Shown: positions 26,276 to 36,218 of the stretch, piece by piece
Numbering within the stretch: position 1 is the first letter of the stretch
How the letters are laid out: each line of letters begins with the position of its first letter
NCBI GenBank assembly: GCA_913045225.1
Contig: CAJWPC010000003.1
Span: 94,705 to 158,704, forward strand
Direction: 5' to 3'
Source: an uncultured Rhodobiaceae bacterium
Lineage (GTDB): Bacteria; Pseudomonadota; Alphaproteobacteria; Rhizobiales; TMED25
Length of the DNA: 64,000 nt
Position numbers and translations under genes: made by a program
Notes under the pieces: model-generated
The model's database searches: none
Seen by the model: the letters and a program-made list of their open reading frames with translations, nothing else
Told to the model about the DNA's origin: nothing

Positions 26276-26725
26276 TTACTCATCATCACTTTTTGGGGTG
26301 ATAATCAAATCCGAGTCTTCAATTTCATCCTCTTCAACTAGAAAGTCATTATCGTCATCTTCGATCAATTCTTCATTTTCTATATCTGGGATATCAATTT
26401 CATTTTCATTTATAAGTTCTTCCTCCGATTCGTCATCGAGTATGTCATCATCATCCATGATAATGGGATTATCATCTTCGATGACCCCACCTTCCAGATT
26501 GTTGTCCAACGGTTCTTTTTCCTGCTCCAATTCCGCATCATCTTGAACAATATCCTCAGCAACAATAGGAGTCTGCGTGGTTTGCAATGGAACTTGTGGC
26601 TCATCTAATGTAAGCGTGACTTCTGTGCCACATGCAGGACAAATTATTTCTAACTTATTGAGATCGTAAAACTTTACACCACAGTTTAGACACGTATGTT
26701 TGTTCCCTAATTCAGCTCTAGCCAC
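26276..26725 (-). CDS. TIGR02300-type FYDLN acidic protein
   Basis: A 149-residue alphaproteobacterial protein with an N-terminal zinc-ribbon and FYDLN motif: LGNKHTCLNCGVKFYDLNK (about 6-24), then IICPACGTEV (about 28-37), giving two CxxC pairs. The rest is strongly acidic low-complexity sequence rich in Asp, Glu and Ile (about 60-149). The molecular function is unknown. It stands divergent to aroA, a position it holds in many alphaproteobacteria, which supports the taxonomic reading. Confidence 0.9.
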   Translation of the reverse strand: MARAELGNKHTCLNCGVKFYDLNKLEIICPACGTEVTLTLDEPQVPLQTTQTPIVAEDIVQDDAELEQEKEPLDNNLEGGVIEDDNPIIMDDDDILDDESEEELINENEIDIPDIENEELIEDDDNDFLVEEDEIEDSDLIITPKSDDE

Positions 26726-26806
26726 TATAAAACCCCTTTTATATTTTATGCCAATTTAATACTATGTTATATAATGTAATATTATGATATCTACATTTAT
26801 ATACAC

Positions 26807-28156
26807 ATGATCATGAAAATAAACAACAAAAATAATCCAGTCATTGTTGAGAGATCAAACGCGCTGTCTGGTAGTATCGACACGCCAAGTGATAAATCTA
26901 TTTCACATCGTGCTCTTATTCTTGGCTCGCTATGCATTGGTGAAACGAAAATTCATAATTTACTTTTGTCGGAAGATATCACCTCCACAATCTGCGCTTT
27001 GGAGCAGTTTGGTGCAAGCATCAATATGGGAGAAGAGCAAAACATCACAAATATATACGGTATTGGAATTGGTGGATTATTACAACCCAGTAAAAAAATT
27101 TATTTAGGAAACTCAGGCACTTCCGTAAGATTGCTTATTGGTCTTATGTCAAGCTGTGATGTTTGTGTAGAGTTTGAAGGTGATGAGTCACTGTCTAAAC
27201 GGCCAATGGGTAGAGTATTAGATCCTTTAAAAGAAATTGGTTTGGAAATACTGAGCAATGAGAAAGAAAATTTACCATTAAAGCTAAAGGGTACGGCTTT
27301 ACCTGTTCCTATAAATCATAAGCTTGTTGTGCCATCAGCTCAAATAAAGTCAGCTTTAATGCTGGCAGCTTTAAACATAAGAGGGCGCTCTACAATAATT
27401 GAAACAATAAAAACTCGTGACCATACGGAAAAATTATTTGAATATTTTGGCGCAGATATTCAAACAAGTTTGAATGATTTGGGCCAAAAGGAAATTATGA
27501 TAAGCGGGCAAAAAAAACTCTCTCCAAGAGAGATAGATATTCCCGGTGACCCAAGCTCAGCTGCATTTTTTATTGTTGCAGGCTTAATATCAAAAGGTTC
27601 TAAGCTAAGGATAAAAAATGTAATGATAAATCCTACAAGGTCGCTATTTATTGACTATTTGATCTCAATGGGGGCAAAGATAGATTTCTTGGATAAATAT
27701 TCAAAATGTGGTGAAGAGGTTGTGGATATTGACGTTACAGCAAGTGAATTAAAAGGAGTCACAACCAGTCTGAACGACGCCCCATCAATTATTGATGAAT
27801 TTCTAATATTATCTGTCGCAGCTGCCTACGCAAAAGGTGAGAGTAAATTTTGCGGGGTTTCAGAATTAAAAGTAAAAGAGAGTGATCGCCTTGAAGCAAT
27901 AATTAACATGTTAACAGCCTCAGGTGTCAAATGTGAAACAAAGGATGATGATCTCATAATATATGGGAACGGTGAAGTCCCTGGTGGCTCAGATATTAAG
28001 TCCAATTATGACCATCGTGTGGCTATGTCAGCGCTAATTCTGGGGCTTGGTTCAAAAAGTCAAATTAGGATAGATGATGTTTCCCCTATAGCAACAAGTT
28101 TTCCAAATTTTATGGAAATTTATCATAAAGTAGGGGGAAATTTTCACAGTGGATGA
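26807..28156 (+). CDS. aroA: 3-phosphoshikimate 1-carboxyvinyltransferase (EPSP synthase)
   Basis: A 449-residue shikimate-pathway enzyme condensing PEP with shikimate-3-phosphate. Visible: PSDKSISHRALILGSL (about 25-40), the GNSGTSVRLLIGLM motif (about 102-115), PSAQIKSALMLAAL, KTRDHTEKL, IPGDPSSAAFF, VKESDRLEAI and DHRVAMSALILGL. The two-domain fold is complete. ATG at 26807 or 26813 are both possible starts. The cmk gene begins inside the last codons (8-bp overlap). Confidence 0.97.
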   Translation: MIMKINNKNNPVIVERSNALSGSIDTPSDKSISHRALILGSLCIGETKIHNLLLSEDITSTICALEQFGASINMGEEQNITNIYGIGIGGLLQPSKKIYLGNSGTSVRLLIGLMSSCDVCVEFEGDESLSKRPMGRVLDPLKEIGLEILSNEKENLPLKLKGTALPVPINHKLVVPSAQIKSALMLAALNIRGRSTIIETIKTRDHTEKLFEYFGADIQTSLNDLGQKEIMISGQKKLSPREIDIPGDPSSAAFFIVAGLISKGSKLRIKNVMINPTRSLFIDYLISMGAKIDFLDKYSKCGEEVVDIDVTASELKGVTTSLNDAPSIIDEFLILSVAAAYAKGESKFCGVSELKVKESDRLEAIINMLTASGVKCETKDDDLIIYGNGEVPGGSDIKSNYDHRVAMSALILGLGSKSQIRIDDVSPIATSFPNFMEIYHKVGGNFHSG

Positions 28157-28772
28157 AAAAATAATTATTGCAATTGATGGGCCCGCGGCAAGTGGTAAAG
28201 GTACAGTTGCCAGAAAACTTGCAAAAATTTTCAACTTACCCCACTTAGACTCGGGGCAGCTATATAGGTACATTGCGTATCAAGCTATGAAGAGTGCAAT
28301 CAATCTAAATGATAAATCCGCACTTTTAGAGCTTACTGATAAAATTGCTTTTGATATCAGTGAAATTGAAGATTTAAGAAATGATGAAATATCAACTGTT
28401 GCCTCAATTATATCACAATACAGTGAAATTCGTGATCAACTTATCGAATATCAAAGAGACTTTGCATCAAACGGAGCAGTTGTTGATGGCAGAGACATTG
28501 GGACCATAATTTTTCCAAATGCTGATTATAAATTTTATATAACTGCATCATTAGATCAAAGAACGGAAAGAAGATACCTTCAACTAAAGAAGGATAATAC
28601 CGAAATAGATAGAAATAATATCAAAAATGATATAAGTAATAGGGATCTTAGGGATATTAATAGAAAAATTGCCCCCCTTAAGAAAGCTGAGGATGCAATT
28701 GAGATTGATACAACTGAGATGAAAATTGATGATGTAATTGACTTTATTGTAAAATACATACATAAAGGTTAG
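28149..28772 (+). CDS. cmk: Cytidylate kinase
   Basis: A 207-residue kinase phosphorylating CMP and dCMP. It starts at GTG 28149, overlapping aroA. The P-loop is AIDGPAASGKGTVARKLA (about 7-24), followed by HLDSGQLYR, where family members have DTGAMYR, and VDGRDIGTIIFPNADYKFYITAS (about 114-136). The C-terminal segment has RDLRDINRKIAPLKKAEDA. The position between aroA and rpsA is conserved widely in bacteria. Confidence 0.97.
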   Translation: MDEKIIIAIDGPAASGKGTVARKLAKIFNLPHLDSGQLYRYIAYQAMKSAINLNDKSALLELTDKIAFDISEIEDLRNDEISTVASIISQYSEIRDQLIEYQRDFASNGAVVDGRDIGTIIFPNADYKFYITASLDQRTERRYLQLKKDNTEIDRNNIKNDISNRDLRDINRKIAPLKKAEDAIEIDTTEMKIDDVIDFIVKYIHKG

Positions 28773-28803
28773 AAATTCTATGTGAATTGGAGAATATACA
28801 TAA

Positions 28804-30639
28804 ATGGTAAAAAAAGAACTTGATAAGTTAAATCCGTCTGTTGATGATTTTGCAGCTTTGCTTGAAGAGAGTATGAGTAAAATAAATCTCTCTGAAGGAA
28901 CTGTAATAAAAGGTAAGGTTACTGCCGTCGAGAATGACTTTGTTATAGTAGATGTTGGTCTCAAAACAGAAGGCAGGATACCTACACGAGAATTCAAATC
29001 AGCTTCTGGTCCAAGCATCCCTGAGATCGGTGATGATGTTGATGTTTACCTTGACAGAGTTGAGAATTTAAATGGGGAGGCTGTATTAAGCAGGGAAAAA
29101 GCAAGAAGACAGGAAAGTTGGAATAATCTAGAGAAACTACATGCAGATGGCGTTCGAGTTGAGGGTGTGATTTTTGGCCGAGTAAAGGGCGGGTTCACTG
29201 TAGATCTTGATGGCGCAATTGCATTTCTTCCAGGAAGCCAAGTTGATGTAAAGCCTGTAAGAGACATTGGCGGGATGTTGAATGTATCTCAACCATTCCA
29301 AATTTTAAAAATGGATAGGAAAAGAGGTAATATTGTTGTGTCTAGGCGTGCAATTATTGAAGACTCGAAAGGTGACTATAATCCGGAGCTAGCTGATAAT
29401 CTTGAGGAGGGTCAGACACTGGACGGCATTGTTAAAAATATAACAGACTATGGCGCATTCATTGACCTTGGCGGGATGGATGGTTTATTGCATGTAACAG
29501 ACATCTCCTGGAAAAGAGTTAATCATCCAAGTGATTTATTAAAGATTGGTCAATCAGTAAAAGTTCAAGTAACCAAAATAAACGCAGAGAGTAAAAGAGT
29601 TAGTCTTGGAATGAAACAACTTGAGGCCGATCCATGGGAAGGTATTGCTGAAAAATATCCAATAAATACAAAATTAAAAGGTAACGTTACCAATATTACG
29701 GATTACGGCGCTTTTGTTGAAATTGAACCGGGTATCGAAGGTCTTACACATGTCTCAGAAATGAGTTGGACAAAGAAAAATATTCATCCTGGTAAGATTG
29801 TATCAAGCTCACAAGAGGTAGAAGTTGTGATCCTAGAAATAGATTATGAAAAAAGAAGAATTTCTCTTGGTATGAAGCAGTGTGTAGAGAATCCATGGGC
29901 AAAATTTGCAGAGAATTATCCCATTGGCTCAGTTGTAAGCGGAGAGGTAAAAAACTCAACTGAATTTGGTTTATTTGTAGGTCTAGAGGGTGATCTTGAT
30001 GGTATGATCCACTTATCAGATTTAGATTGGAATGAAAAGCCAGAAGTATCTCTTGAGAGGCATGTAAAGGGAGAGACGATCGAAGTAAAAGTGCTTGATA
30101 TAGATGTTGAAAAAGAGAGAATAAGCCTTGGTGTTAAACAATTGTCTGACGATCCTTATTCTGGCCTCAGCCAAATTAAAAAAGGTGATACTGTGACATG
30201 TTACATAACAAATATCCGGGATGGAGGTCTGGACGTTACAATTGGTAAGGATGGAGTACCCAGTTCGATCAAAAGGACGGATTTATCTGTAGATAAGTCT
30301 GAACAGAAACCTGACAGGTTTGATGTTGGTGAGATGGTTGATGCGAAGGTGACGCAAATAGATGCAAAAAATAATAAACTCACATTATCAATAAAAAGTT
30401 TGCAAATTGATCAAGAAAAAGAAGCTGTTGAACAATATGGGTCTGCAGACTCTGGCGCCTCATTGGGTGATATCCTAGGGGAGGCTCTAAATATTGTCAA
30501 TGAGCAGGGCGAAATCGAAGCTCCCGCAGAATCCCCTAGCGCAGCCAAGAAAACTGTGAAGAAAGCAAAACCAAAAGCTGAAAAAAAAGAAAAAGCGGAA
30601 AAGGAAGAAAAAACAGAAGACTCAAAGACTTTAAAATAA
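28804..30639 (+). CDS. rpsA: 30S ribosomal protein S1
   Basis: A 611-residue protein with six S1/OB domains, starting near residues 36, 120, 206, 292, 379 and 464. Domains 3 and 4 are the most regular (NITDYGAFIDLGG and NITDYGAFVEIEPG). It binds mRNA leader regions and delivers them to the 30S subunit. The C-terminal tail from about 575 is rich in Ala, Lys and Glu (AAKKTVKKAKPKAEKKEK and on) and makes it longer than the usual ~560-570 residues. A GGAG site lies upstream. sppA and ihfB follow on the same strand. Confidence 0.97.
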   Translation: MVKKELDKLNPSVDDFAALLEESMSKINLSEGTVIKGKVTAVENDFVIVDVGLKTEGRIPTREFKSASGPSIPEIGDDVDVYLDRVENLNGEAVLSREKARRQESWNNLEKLHADGVRVEGVIFGRVKGGFTVDLDGAIAFLPGSQVDVKPVRDIGGMLNVSQPFQILKMDRKRGNIVVSRRAIIEDSKGDYNPELADNLEEGQTLDGIVKNITDYGAFIDLGGMDGLLHVTDISWKRVNHPSDLLKIGQSVKVQVTKINAESKRVSLGMKQLEADPWEGIAEKYPINTKLKGNVTNITDYGAFVEIEPGIEGLTHVSEMSWTKKNIHPGKIVSSSQEVEVVILEIDYEKRRISLGMKQCVENPWAKFAENYPIGSVVSGEVKNSTEFGLFVGLEGDLDGMIHLSDLDWNEKPEVSLERHVKGETIEVKVLDIDVEKERISLGVKQLSDDPYSGLSQIKKGDTVTCYITNIRDGGLDVTIGKDGVPSSIKRTDLSVDKSEQKPDRFDVGEMVDAKVTQIDAKNNKLTLSIKSLQIDQEKEAVEQYGSADSGASLGDILGEALNIVNEQGEIEAPAESPSAAKKTVKKAKPKAEKKEKAEKEEKTEDSKTLK

Positions 30640-30692
30640 AAAGTCAAATATTGGGTAACTGATTATATCGACTCAAGTCAAGCAGTGATAAA

Positions 30693-31631
30693 ATGGTCTT
30701 TAATAACTCAGCAGAAATTAAATGGTACCGCAAAAGGCTATTTTTATGGCGAGTCTTTTCGTTCGTTTTAGCAATATCTCTCCTCTATATCTTTTTTAAT
30801 AACCCAAAAACAAATATTAGTTCTCAGCCACATATCGCAAACTACACTATTAGTGGTTTACTTGTAGATGCGGATCAGATTTTAGAAGATCTGGAGTATT
30901 TGGAGTTTGAAGATAATGTTAAAGCAATAATCATTACTGTCGATAGTCCTGGCGGTACAACTGTTAGTGCGGAGGAGATCTTTTTAAAGATCAGATCTAT
31001 ATCATCAAATAAACCAATAGTTGTAGTTATGAAGAATATTGCAACCTCCGGAGCATATCTATTTTCAGTCGGTGCCGACAGAATATTTGCGCGCGAGAAT
31101 ACAATTACAGGATCCGTTGGTGTATTGCTGCAATGGGCAAGGATTGATCAAGGACTTGAAAAACTTGGGATTGAGATGAAAGAGGTTAAGAGTGGCAAAT
31201 TAAAGGCAGAGCCAGATCTTTTTGGAGAGTCTGATGAGGAGGCAATGGCATTAACCCAAAAAATTGTTGATGAAACCTATAGATGGTTTCTTAATCTAGT
31301 TAAAGAACGCAGGAACGTTGAAGAGTATGCGATTAGTCAAATGTCAGATGGGAGAATATTCACAGGCAGGCAAGCTCTAGAATTGAATTTGATTGACGAG
31401 ATAGGTGGTAATAGAGAAGCAAAATTCTGGTTAATTGAGAATAGAGAAATAAATACTGATCTTGAAATATTGATCTATGACCAAAATAAGTCTACTAATT
31501 TTATTGAACTAAGTGTTGCAAAAATCATGGATTATTTTAATATAAATTCGTCATACGGGGATAGGTTAAAAAATAATCTCTCACTGATGAATATCGGCGG
31601 TCTTTTATCCATTTGGCAGCATCCAAGTTGA
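30693..31631 (+). CDS. sppA: Signal peptide peptidase SppA (S49 family)
   Basis: A 312-residue membrane-anchored serine protease that degrades cleaved signal peptides. One N-terminal transmembrane segment (about 18-35) anchors it. The catalytic Ser119 is in NIATSGAYLFSVGADRI, and the general-base Lys is in the KSGKLKAE motif (166-173). DSPGGTTVSAEEI and ITGSVGV are also typical. It is the short single-domain form. Its last codons overlap the region before ihfB, and the ihfB ribosome binding site lies just after its stop. Confidence 0.94.
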   Translation: MVFNNSAEIKWYRKRLFLWRVFSFVLAISLLYIFFNNPKTNISSQPHIANYTISGLLVDADQILEDLEYLEFEDNVKAIIITVDSPGGTTVSAEEIFLKIRSISSNKPIVVVMKNIATSGAYLFSVGADRIFARENTITGSVGVLLQWARIDQGLEKLGIEMKEVKSGKLKAEPDLFGESDEEAMALTQKIVDETYRWFLNLVKERRNVEEYAISQMSDGRIFTGRQALELNLIDEIGGNREAKFWLIENREINTDLEILIYDQNKSTNFIELSVAKIMDYFNINSSYGDRLKNNLSLMNIGGLLSIWQHPS

Positions 31632-31648
31632 CAACTTCTGGGGAAAAT

Positions 31649-31933
31649 ATGAAGAAATCAGAATTAATTGACCAATTAGCAAAAGATTATCCTCACTTAT
31701 ATCATAGGGATATCGAAAAAGTGGTTGACGTATTTTATAATTCAATTTCCGAGGCATTAGCTAACGGTCAAAGAGTGGAGCTGAGAGGATTCGGCGCATT
31801 CTCTACAAAAGAAAGAGGTCCACGGATAGGAAGAAATCCAAAAAACGGTGAGAGAGTGGCGGTACCAAGGAAAAAATCAGTGTATTACAAGCCTGGTAAA
31901 GAACTCAAGGAACGTATCAATAGTAGCAGTTAA
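31649..31933 (+). CDS. ihfB: Integration host factor subunit beta
   Basis: A 94-residue DNA-bending protein that pairs with IhfA. Family features: KKSELIDQLA at the N-terminus, VELRGFGAFSTKER (about 43-56), the DNA-inserting PRIGRNPKNGE arm with Pro (about 58-68), and PRKKSVYYKPGKELKERI. An ORF with 12 more N-terminal residues is open from 31613. The ATG at 31649 is preceded by GGGGA and gives the exact standard length, so it was chosen. Confidence 0.97.
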   Translation: MKKSELIDQLAKDYPHLYHRDIEKVVDVFYNSISEALANGQRVELRGFGAFSTKERGPRIGRNPKNGERVAVPRKKSVYYKPGKELKERINSSS

Positions 31934-31959
31934 TAGTCCAATCAATGAGGAGTGGTAAT

Positions 31960-32676
31960 TTGAGTTTTAAAAATAAAAATGCCCTTTTCTGTGCTCTTGA
32001 TATGAAAAGTATCGACCAAGCTTTATCTTTCACAAACATCATAAAAGATTATATAGACGGCATAAAGATTGGAATGGAAGCCTTTTATTCAATGGGCATT
32101 GATGGTTACTTAAGATTGCAAGATTTAAATATACCAATATTTCTGGATTTAAAATTACATGATATACCCAATACAGTAAATTCAGCAATAAAATCCCTAA
32201 TTCCACTTAATCCGTTTATGATTAATGTACACATATCTGGGGGCGCTGTGATGCTGAAAGAGGCCGTTAGTGCAATTCATGAAAGTAAAGATAACAAGCC
32301 AAAAATTGTTGGCGTAACAATATTGACTAGCATGAATGAGTCTAGCTTTGCAGAACAAGGCATCAAGCTTAATATCCAAGATCAGGTGATCAATCTTGCA
32401 ACTTTAGCCGCTGATTGTGGGCTAGATGGTGTTGTTTGTAGCCCGCATGAGGCAGGTAAGGTGAAGAGTAAATGCGGCAAGGATTTTTTAACAGTTGTGC
32501 CGGGTATTAGGCTAGAAAAAACACAATCTGATGACCAAAAAAGAACCCTTACACCATATGAAGCCGTTCGGAATGGTGCAGACATTCTAGTAGTTGGAAG
32601 ACCTTTGACAAAAGCGAATGATCCACTGGAAGTTGCCAAAATAATTAGAAAGAATATCGATAATTATGCGTGTTAA
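31960..32676 (+). CDS. pyrF: Orotidine 5'-phosphate decarboxylase
   Basis: A TIM-barrel enzyme making UMP from OMP. Landmarks: LFCALDMKSIDQAL (first strand Asp), GIKIGMEAFY, the catalytic FLDLKLHDIPNTV motif, GVTILTSM, and VPGIRLEKTQ followed by GADILVVGRPLT. The TTG at 31960 was chosen because a GGAG at 31949-31952 sits 7 nt upstream, giving 238 residues. An in-frame ATG at 31945 has no ribosome binding site. The gene overlaps trpF by 11 bp. A pyrF-trpF pairing joins pyrimidine and tryptophan synthesis in one transcript. Confidence 0.95.
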   Translation: MSFKNKNALFCALDMKSIDQALSFTNIIKDYIDGIKIGMEAFYSMGIDGYLRLQDLNIPIFLDLKLHDIPNTVNSAIKSLIPLNPFMINVHISGGAVMLKEAVSAIHESKDNKPKIVGVTILTSMNESSFAEQGIKLNIQDQVINLATLAADCGLDGVVCSPHEAGKVKSKCGKDFLTVVPGIRLEKTQSDDQKRTLTPYEAVRNGADILVVGRPLTKANDPLEVAKIIRKNIDNYAC

Positions 32677-33319
32677 AATAAAGATTTGTGGAATTAGTGA
32701 AGAAGATAATATCAAGTGTTGTATCGATAATTCAATTGATATGATCGGATTTGTGTTCTATGAAAATAGTCCACGTAACATTTCAATTTTAAAAGCTAAA
32801 AATTTATATCGAGAGTTTGGTCATGAAATTAATATAGTAGGGCTTGTTGTTGATCCTGATGAAAATCTAGTAGAGACACTAGTAAATGAAATTGGGATAA
32901 ATATTTTGCAATTCCATGGTAATGAAAATTTAAGTAAATTACTAACTTTAAAATCCAAATATAATATACAAATTATTAAGGCTATAAATATAAATGAGGG
33001 AACTGATAAAGCCCAATTGATTGAACTTCAAAATAATATGGATTATTTATTATTTGATGCTCCCCCACCAGAAAACTCCATGAGACCTGGTGGAAACGGT
33101 AATCATTTTGATTGGAATTTAATCAAAAACTTAGAAATGGCCTCTAATTGGATACTATCAGGCGGACTAAGTCCTGAAAATATTGGCGATGCCATTAAAA
33201 TCACAGGTGCAAATTTTGTTGATGTTTCGTCGGGAGTTGAGAATAATGTTGGCATCAAAGATAATGATTTGATAACGAAATTTATTTATAATGCAAGAAA
33301 TTACATGGAGAAAAATTAA
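32666..33319 (+). CDS. trpF: Phosphoribosylanthranilate isomerase
   Basis: A 217-residue TIM-barrel isomerase of tryptophan synthesis. IKICGISEEDNI (catalytic Cys7 region), MIGFVFYENSPRNIS, VGLVVDPDE, LQFHGNE, and the late LLFDAPPPENSMRPGGNGNHFDW (general-acid Asp) and WILSGGLSPENI are all present. It starts inside pyrF and stops 3 bp before trpB, so it is tightly coupled to both. Confidence 0.96.
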   Translation: MRVKIKICGISEEDNIKCCIDNSIDMIGFVFYENSPRNISILKAKNLYREFGHEINIVGLVVDPDENLVETLVNEIGINILQFHGNENLSKLLTLKSKYNIQIIKAININEGTDKAQLIELQNNMDYLLFDAPPPENSMRPGGNGNHFDWNLIKNLEMASNWILSGGLSPENIGDAIKITGANFVDVSSGVENNVGIKDNDLITKFIYNARNYMEKN

Positions 33320-33322
33320 GAG

Positions 33323-34534
<1,212 letters not shown>

Positions 34535-34537
34535 GAC

Positions 34538-35335
34538 TTGACAGTGCGCATCGATAATTGTTTTGAAACACTAAAATTAACCAATAAAAAAGCCTTAATA
34601 ACTTTCTTAACTGCGGGTGATCCAAATTATGATTTATCACTGGAACTAATAAAGTCATTACCAGAAGCTGGTGCAGATATAATTGAAATTGGGATGCCGT
34701 TCAGTGATCCGATGGCTGATGGACCGGCGATACAGGCGTCTTCACTCAGGGCAATAAATTCTGGTCATAAAATGGAAAAGACCTTTGAAATGATCGAAAG
34801 TTTTCGGAAAGATAATTCTCATACTCCAATAATTCTAATGGGATATTTCAATCCAATATACAATTATGGGGTCGACTCTTTTATTAAGAAGATTATTGAT
34901 ATAGAAGTTGATGGTGTCATAGTTGTTGATTTACCTCCAGAAGAGGATAATGAGCTTTGTAACGCGATAGAAAGTGCAGATCTTTCATTTATAAGATTAG
35001 TTACTCCGACAACCAACGCAGATAGACTCAATAAAATTCTTCAAAAAACTTCAGGATTTTTATATTATGTATCAATAGCTGGGATAACGGGCTCAAAGAG
35101 ACCAGAAATAAACGAAGTTGAGACCGCTGTCCAAGAAATTAAAACAAAAACAAATATCCCGATAGGTGTGGGTTTTGGAATAAGAACAAAAGAGGATATT
35201 GAGAGGGTTGGAAGTTTTGCCGACGGGGTGATCGTCGGCTCAGTATTAGTTGATATAATAAAAAATAATGAGCACGAGTCTTCTGTAAAAGATAAAATAA
35301 TGAAAAAAGTTAGAGAATTTGCAAGTGCAGTATAA
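34538..35335 (+). CDS. trpA: Tryptophan synthase alpha chain
   Basis: A 265-residue TIM barrel releasing indole from indole-glycerol phosphate to TrpB. The catalytic Glu lies in DIIEIGMPFSDPMADGPAIQ (about 47-66) and the catalytic Asp in GVIVVDLPPEE. GITGSKRPEI, GVGFGIRTKEDI and ADGVIVGSVLV complete the phosphate site. The start is TTG at 34538, with GGAG about 9 nt upstream inside the end of trpB; GTG at 34544 is an alternative. Confidence 0.96.
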   Translation: MTVRIDNCFETLKLTNKKALITFLTAGDPNYDLSLELIKSLPEAGADIIEIGMPFSDPMADGPAIQASSLRAINSGHKMEKTFEMIESFRKDNSHTPIILMGYFNPIYNYGVDSFIKKIIDIEVDGVIVVDLPPEEDNELCNAIESADLSFIRLVTPTTNADRLNKILQKTSGFLYYVSIAGITGSKRPEINEVETAVQEIKTKTNIPIGVGFGIRTKEDIERVGSFADGVIVGSVLVDIIKNNEHESSVKDKIMKKVREFASAV

Positions 35336-35355
35336 TTTTAAATCAGGAATGATAA

Positions 35356-36201
35356 ATGAGTTGGATTAATAATATAGTCACACCTAAAATAAAGGAGATC
35401 TTAACCAAAAAAGATGTACCAGACAATCTTTGGATAAAATGCCCAGACAGCGGACAAATGGTATTTCACAAGGATCTGGAAGCAAATCAATGGGTTATTC
35501 CTGGTTCAAATTATCATATGAAAATCCCAGCAAAAAAAAGACTGGAGCTACTCTATGATGACGAATACACAGTGATTGATGTAGAAGAGAGTGTATCAGA
35601 CCCTCTGAAATTCAAAGATGAGAAAAAGTACATTGATAGACTTAAAGATGCTAGAAAGAAAACCGGTACCGACGATGCAGTTGTGATCTCTCAGGGTAAT
35701 CTTGGCAGTATTCCAGTGACATGCATAGTTCAAGACTTTGCATTTATGGGTGGATCACTTGGTGTTGCTGCAGGGGAAGCAATAATTAAGGCAATGGATG
35801 AGGCGCTTCGTTCATCCTCGCCCGTCATACTATTTTCTGCAGCAGGTGGCGCGAGAATGCAAGAGGGTATTCTGTCACTCATGCAGATGCCGAGAACGAC
35901 AATAGCTGTTCAAAAACTAAATGAAGCAAGGATACCATATATTGTTGTTCTTACGAATCCGACAACTGGAGGTGTAACAGCATCATACGCAATGTTAGGC
36001 GACGTCCATATAGCTGAACCTGGCGCTTTAATAGGCTTTGCAGGGCCCAGAGTTATAGAACAAACAATCAAAGAAAAATTACCCGAGGGTTTTCAAAGAT
36101 CTGAATATCTCTTAGAGCACGGTATGATTGATATGGTAGTTCACAGGCATGATCTTAGGAGCAAGCTTATTACTATTTGCAAACACCTTCTCAATAAATA
36201 A
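35356..36201 (+). CDS. accD: Acetyl-CoA carboxylase carboxyltransferase subunit beta
   Basis: A 281-residue subunit of the enzyme that makes malonyl-CoA for fatty acid synthesis. [17 protein letters not shown] (about 168-184), [34 protein letters not shown]-type sequence (about 199-232) and the [20 protein letters not shown] end are typical. The N-terminal C4 zinc ribbon of E. coli AccD is reduced: [25 protein letters not shown] keeps only one Cys. As I recall, other alphaproteobacteria show the same loss. It is the last step of the trp-acc run before folC. Confidence 0.96.
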   Translation: MSWINNIVTPKIKEILTKKDVPDNLWIKCPDSGQMVFHKDLEANQWVIPGSNYHMKIPAKKRLELLYDDEYTVIDVEESVSDPLKFKDEKKYIDRLKDARKKTGTDDAVVISQGNLGSIPVTCIVQDFAFMGGSLGVAAGEAIIKAMDEALRSSSPVILFSAAGGARMQEGILSLMQMPRTTIAVQKLNEARIPYIVVLTNPTTGGVTASYAMLGDVHIAEPGALIGFAGPRVIEQTIKEKLPEGFQRSEYLLEHGMIDMVVHRHDLRSKLITICKHLLNK

Positions 36202-36218
36202 TACATCAAGTACACCTT

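Noticed and set aside
26265-26546. Serine-rich plus-strand frame opposite the FYDLN protein
   Set aside because: It is the mirror image of the acidic Asp/Glu low-complexity tail (GAT/GAA read backwards as ATC/TTC), without a family or ribosome binding site.
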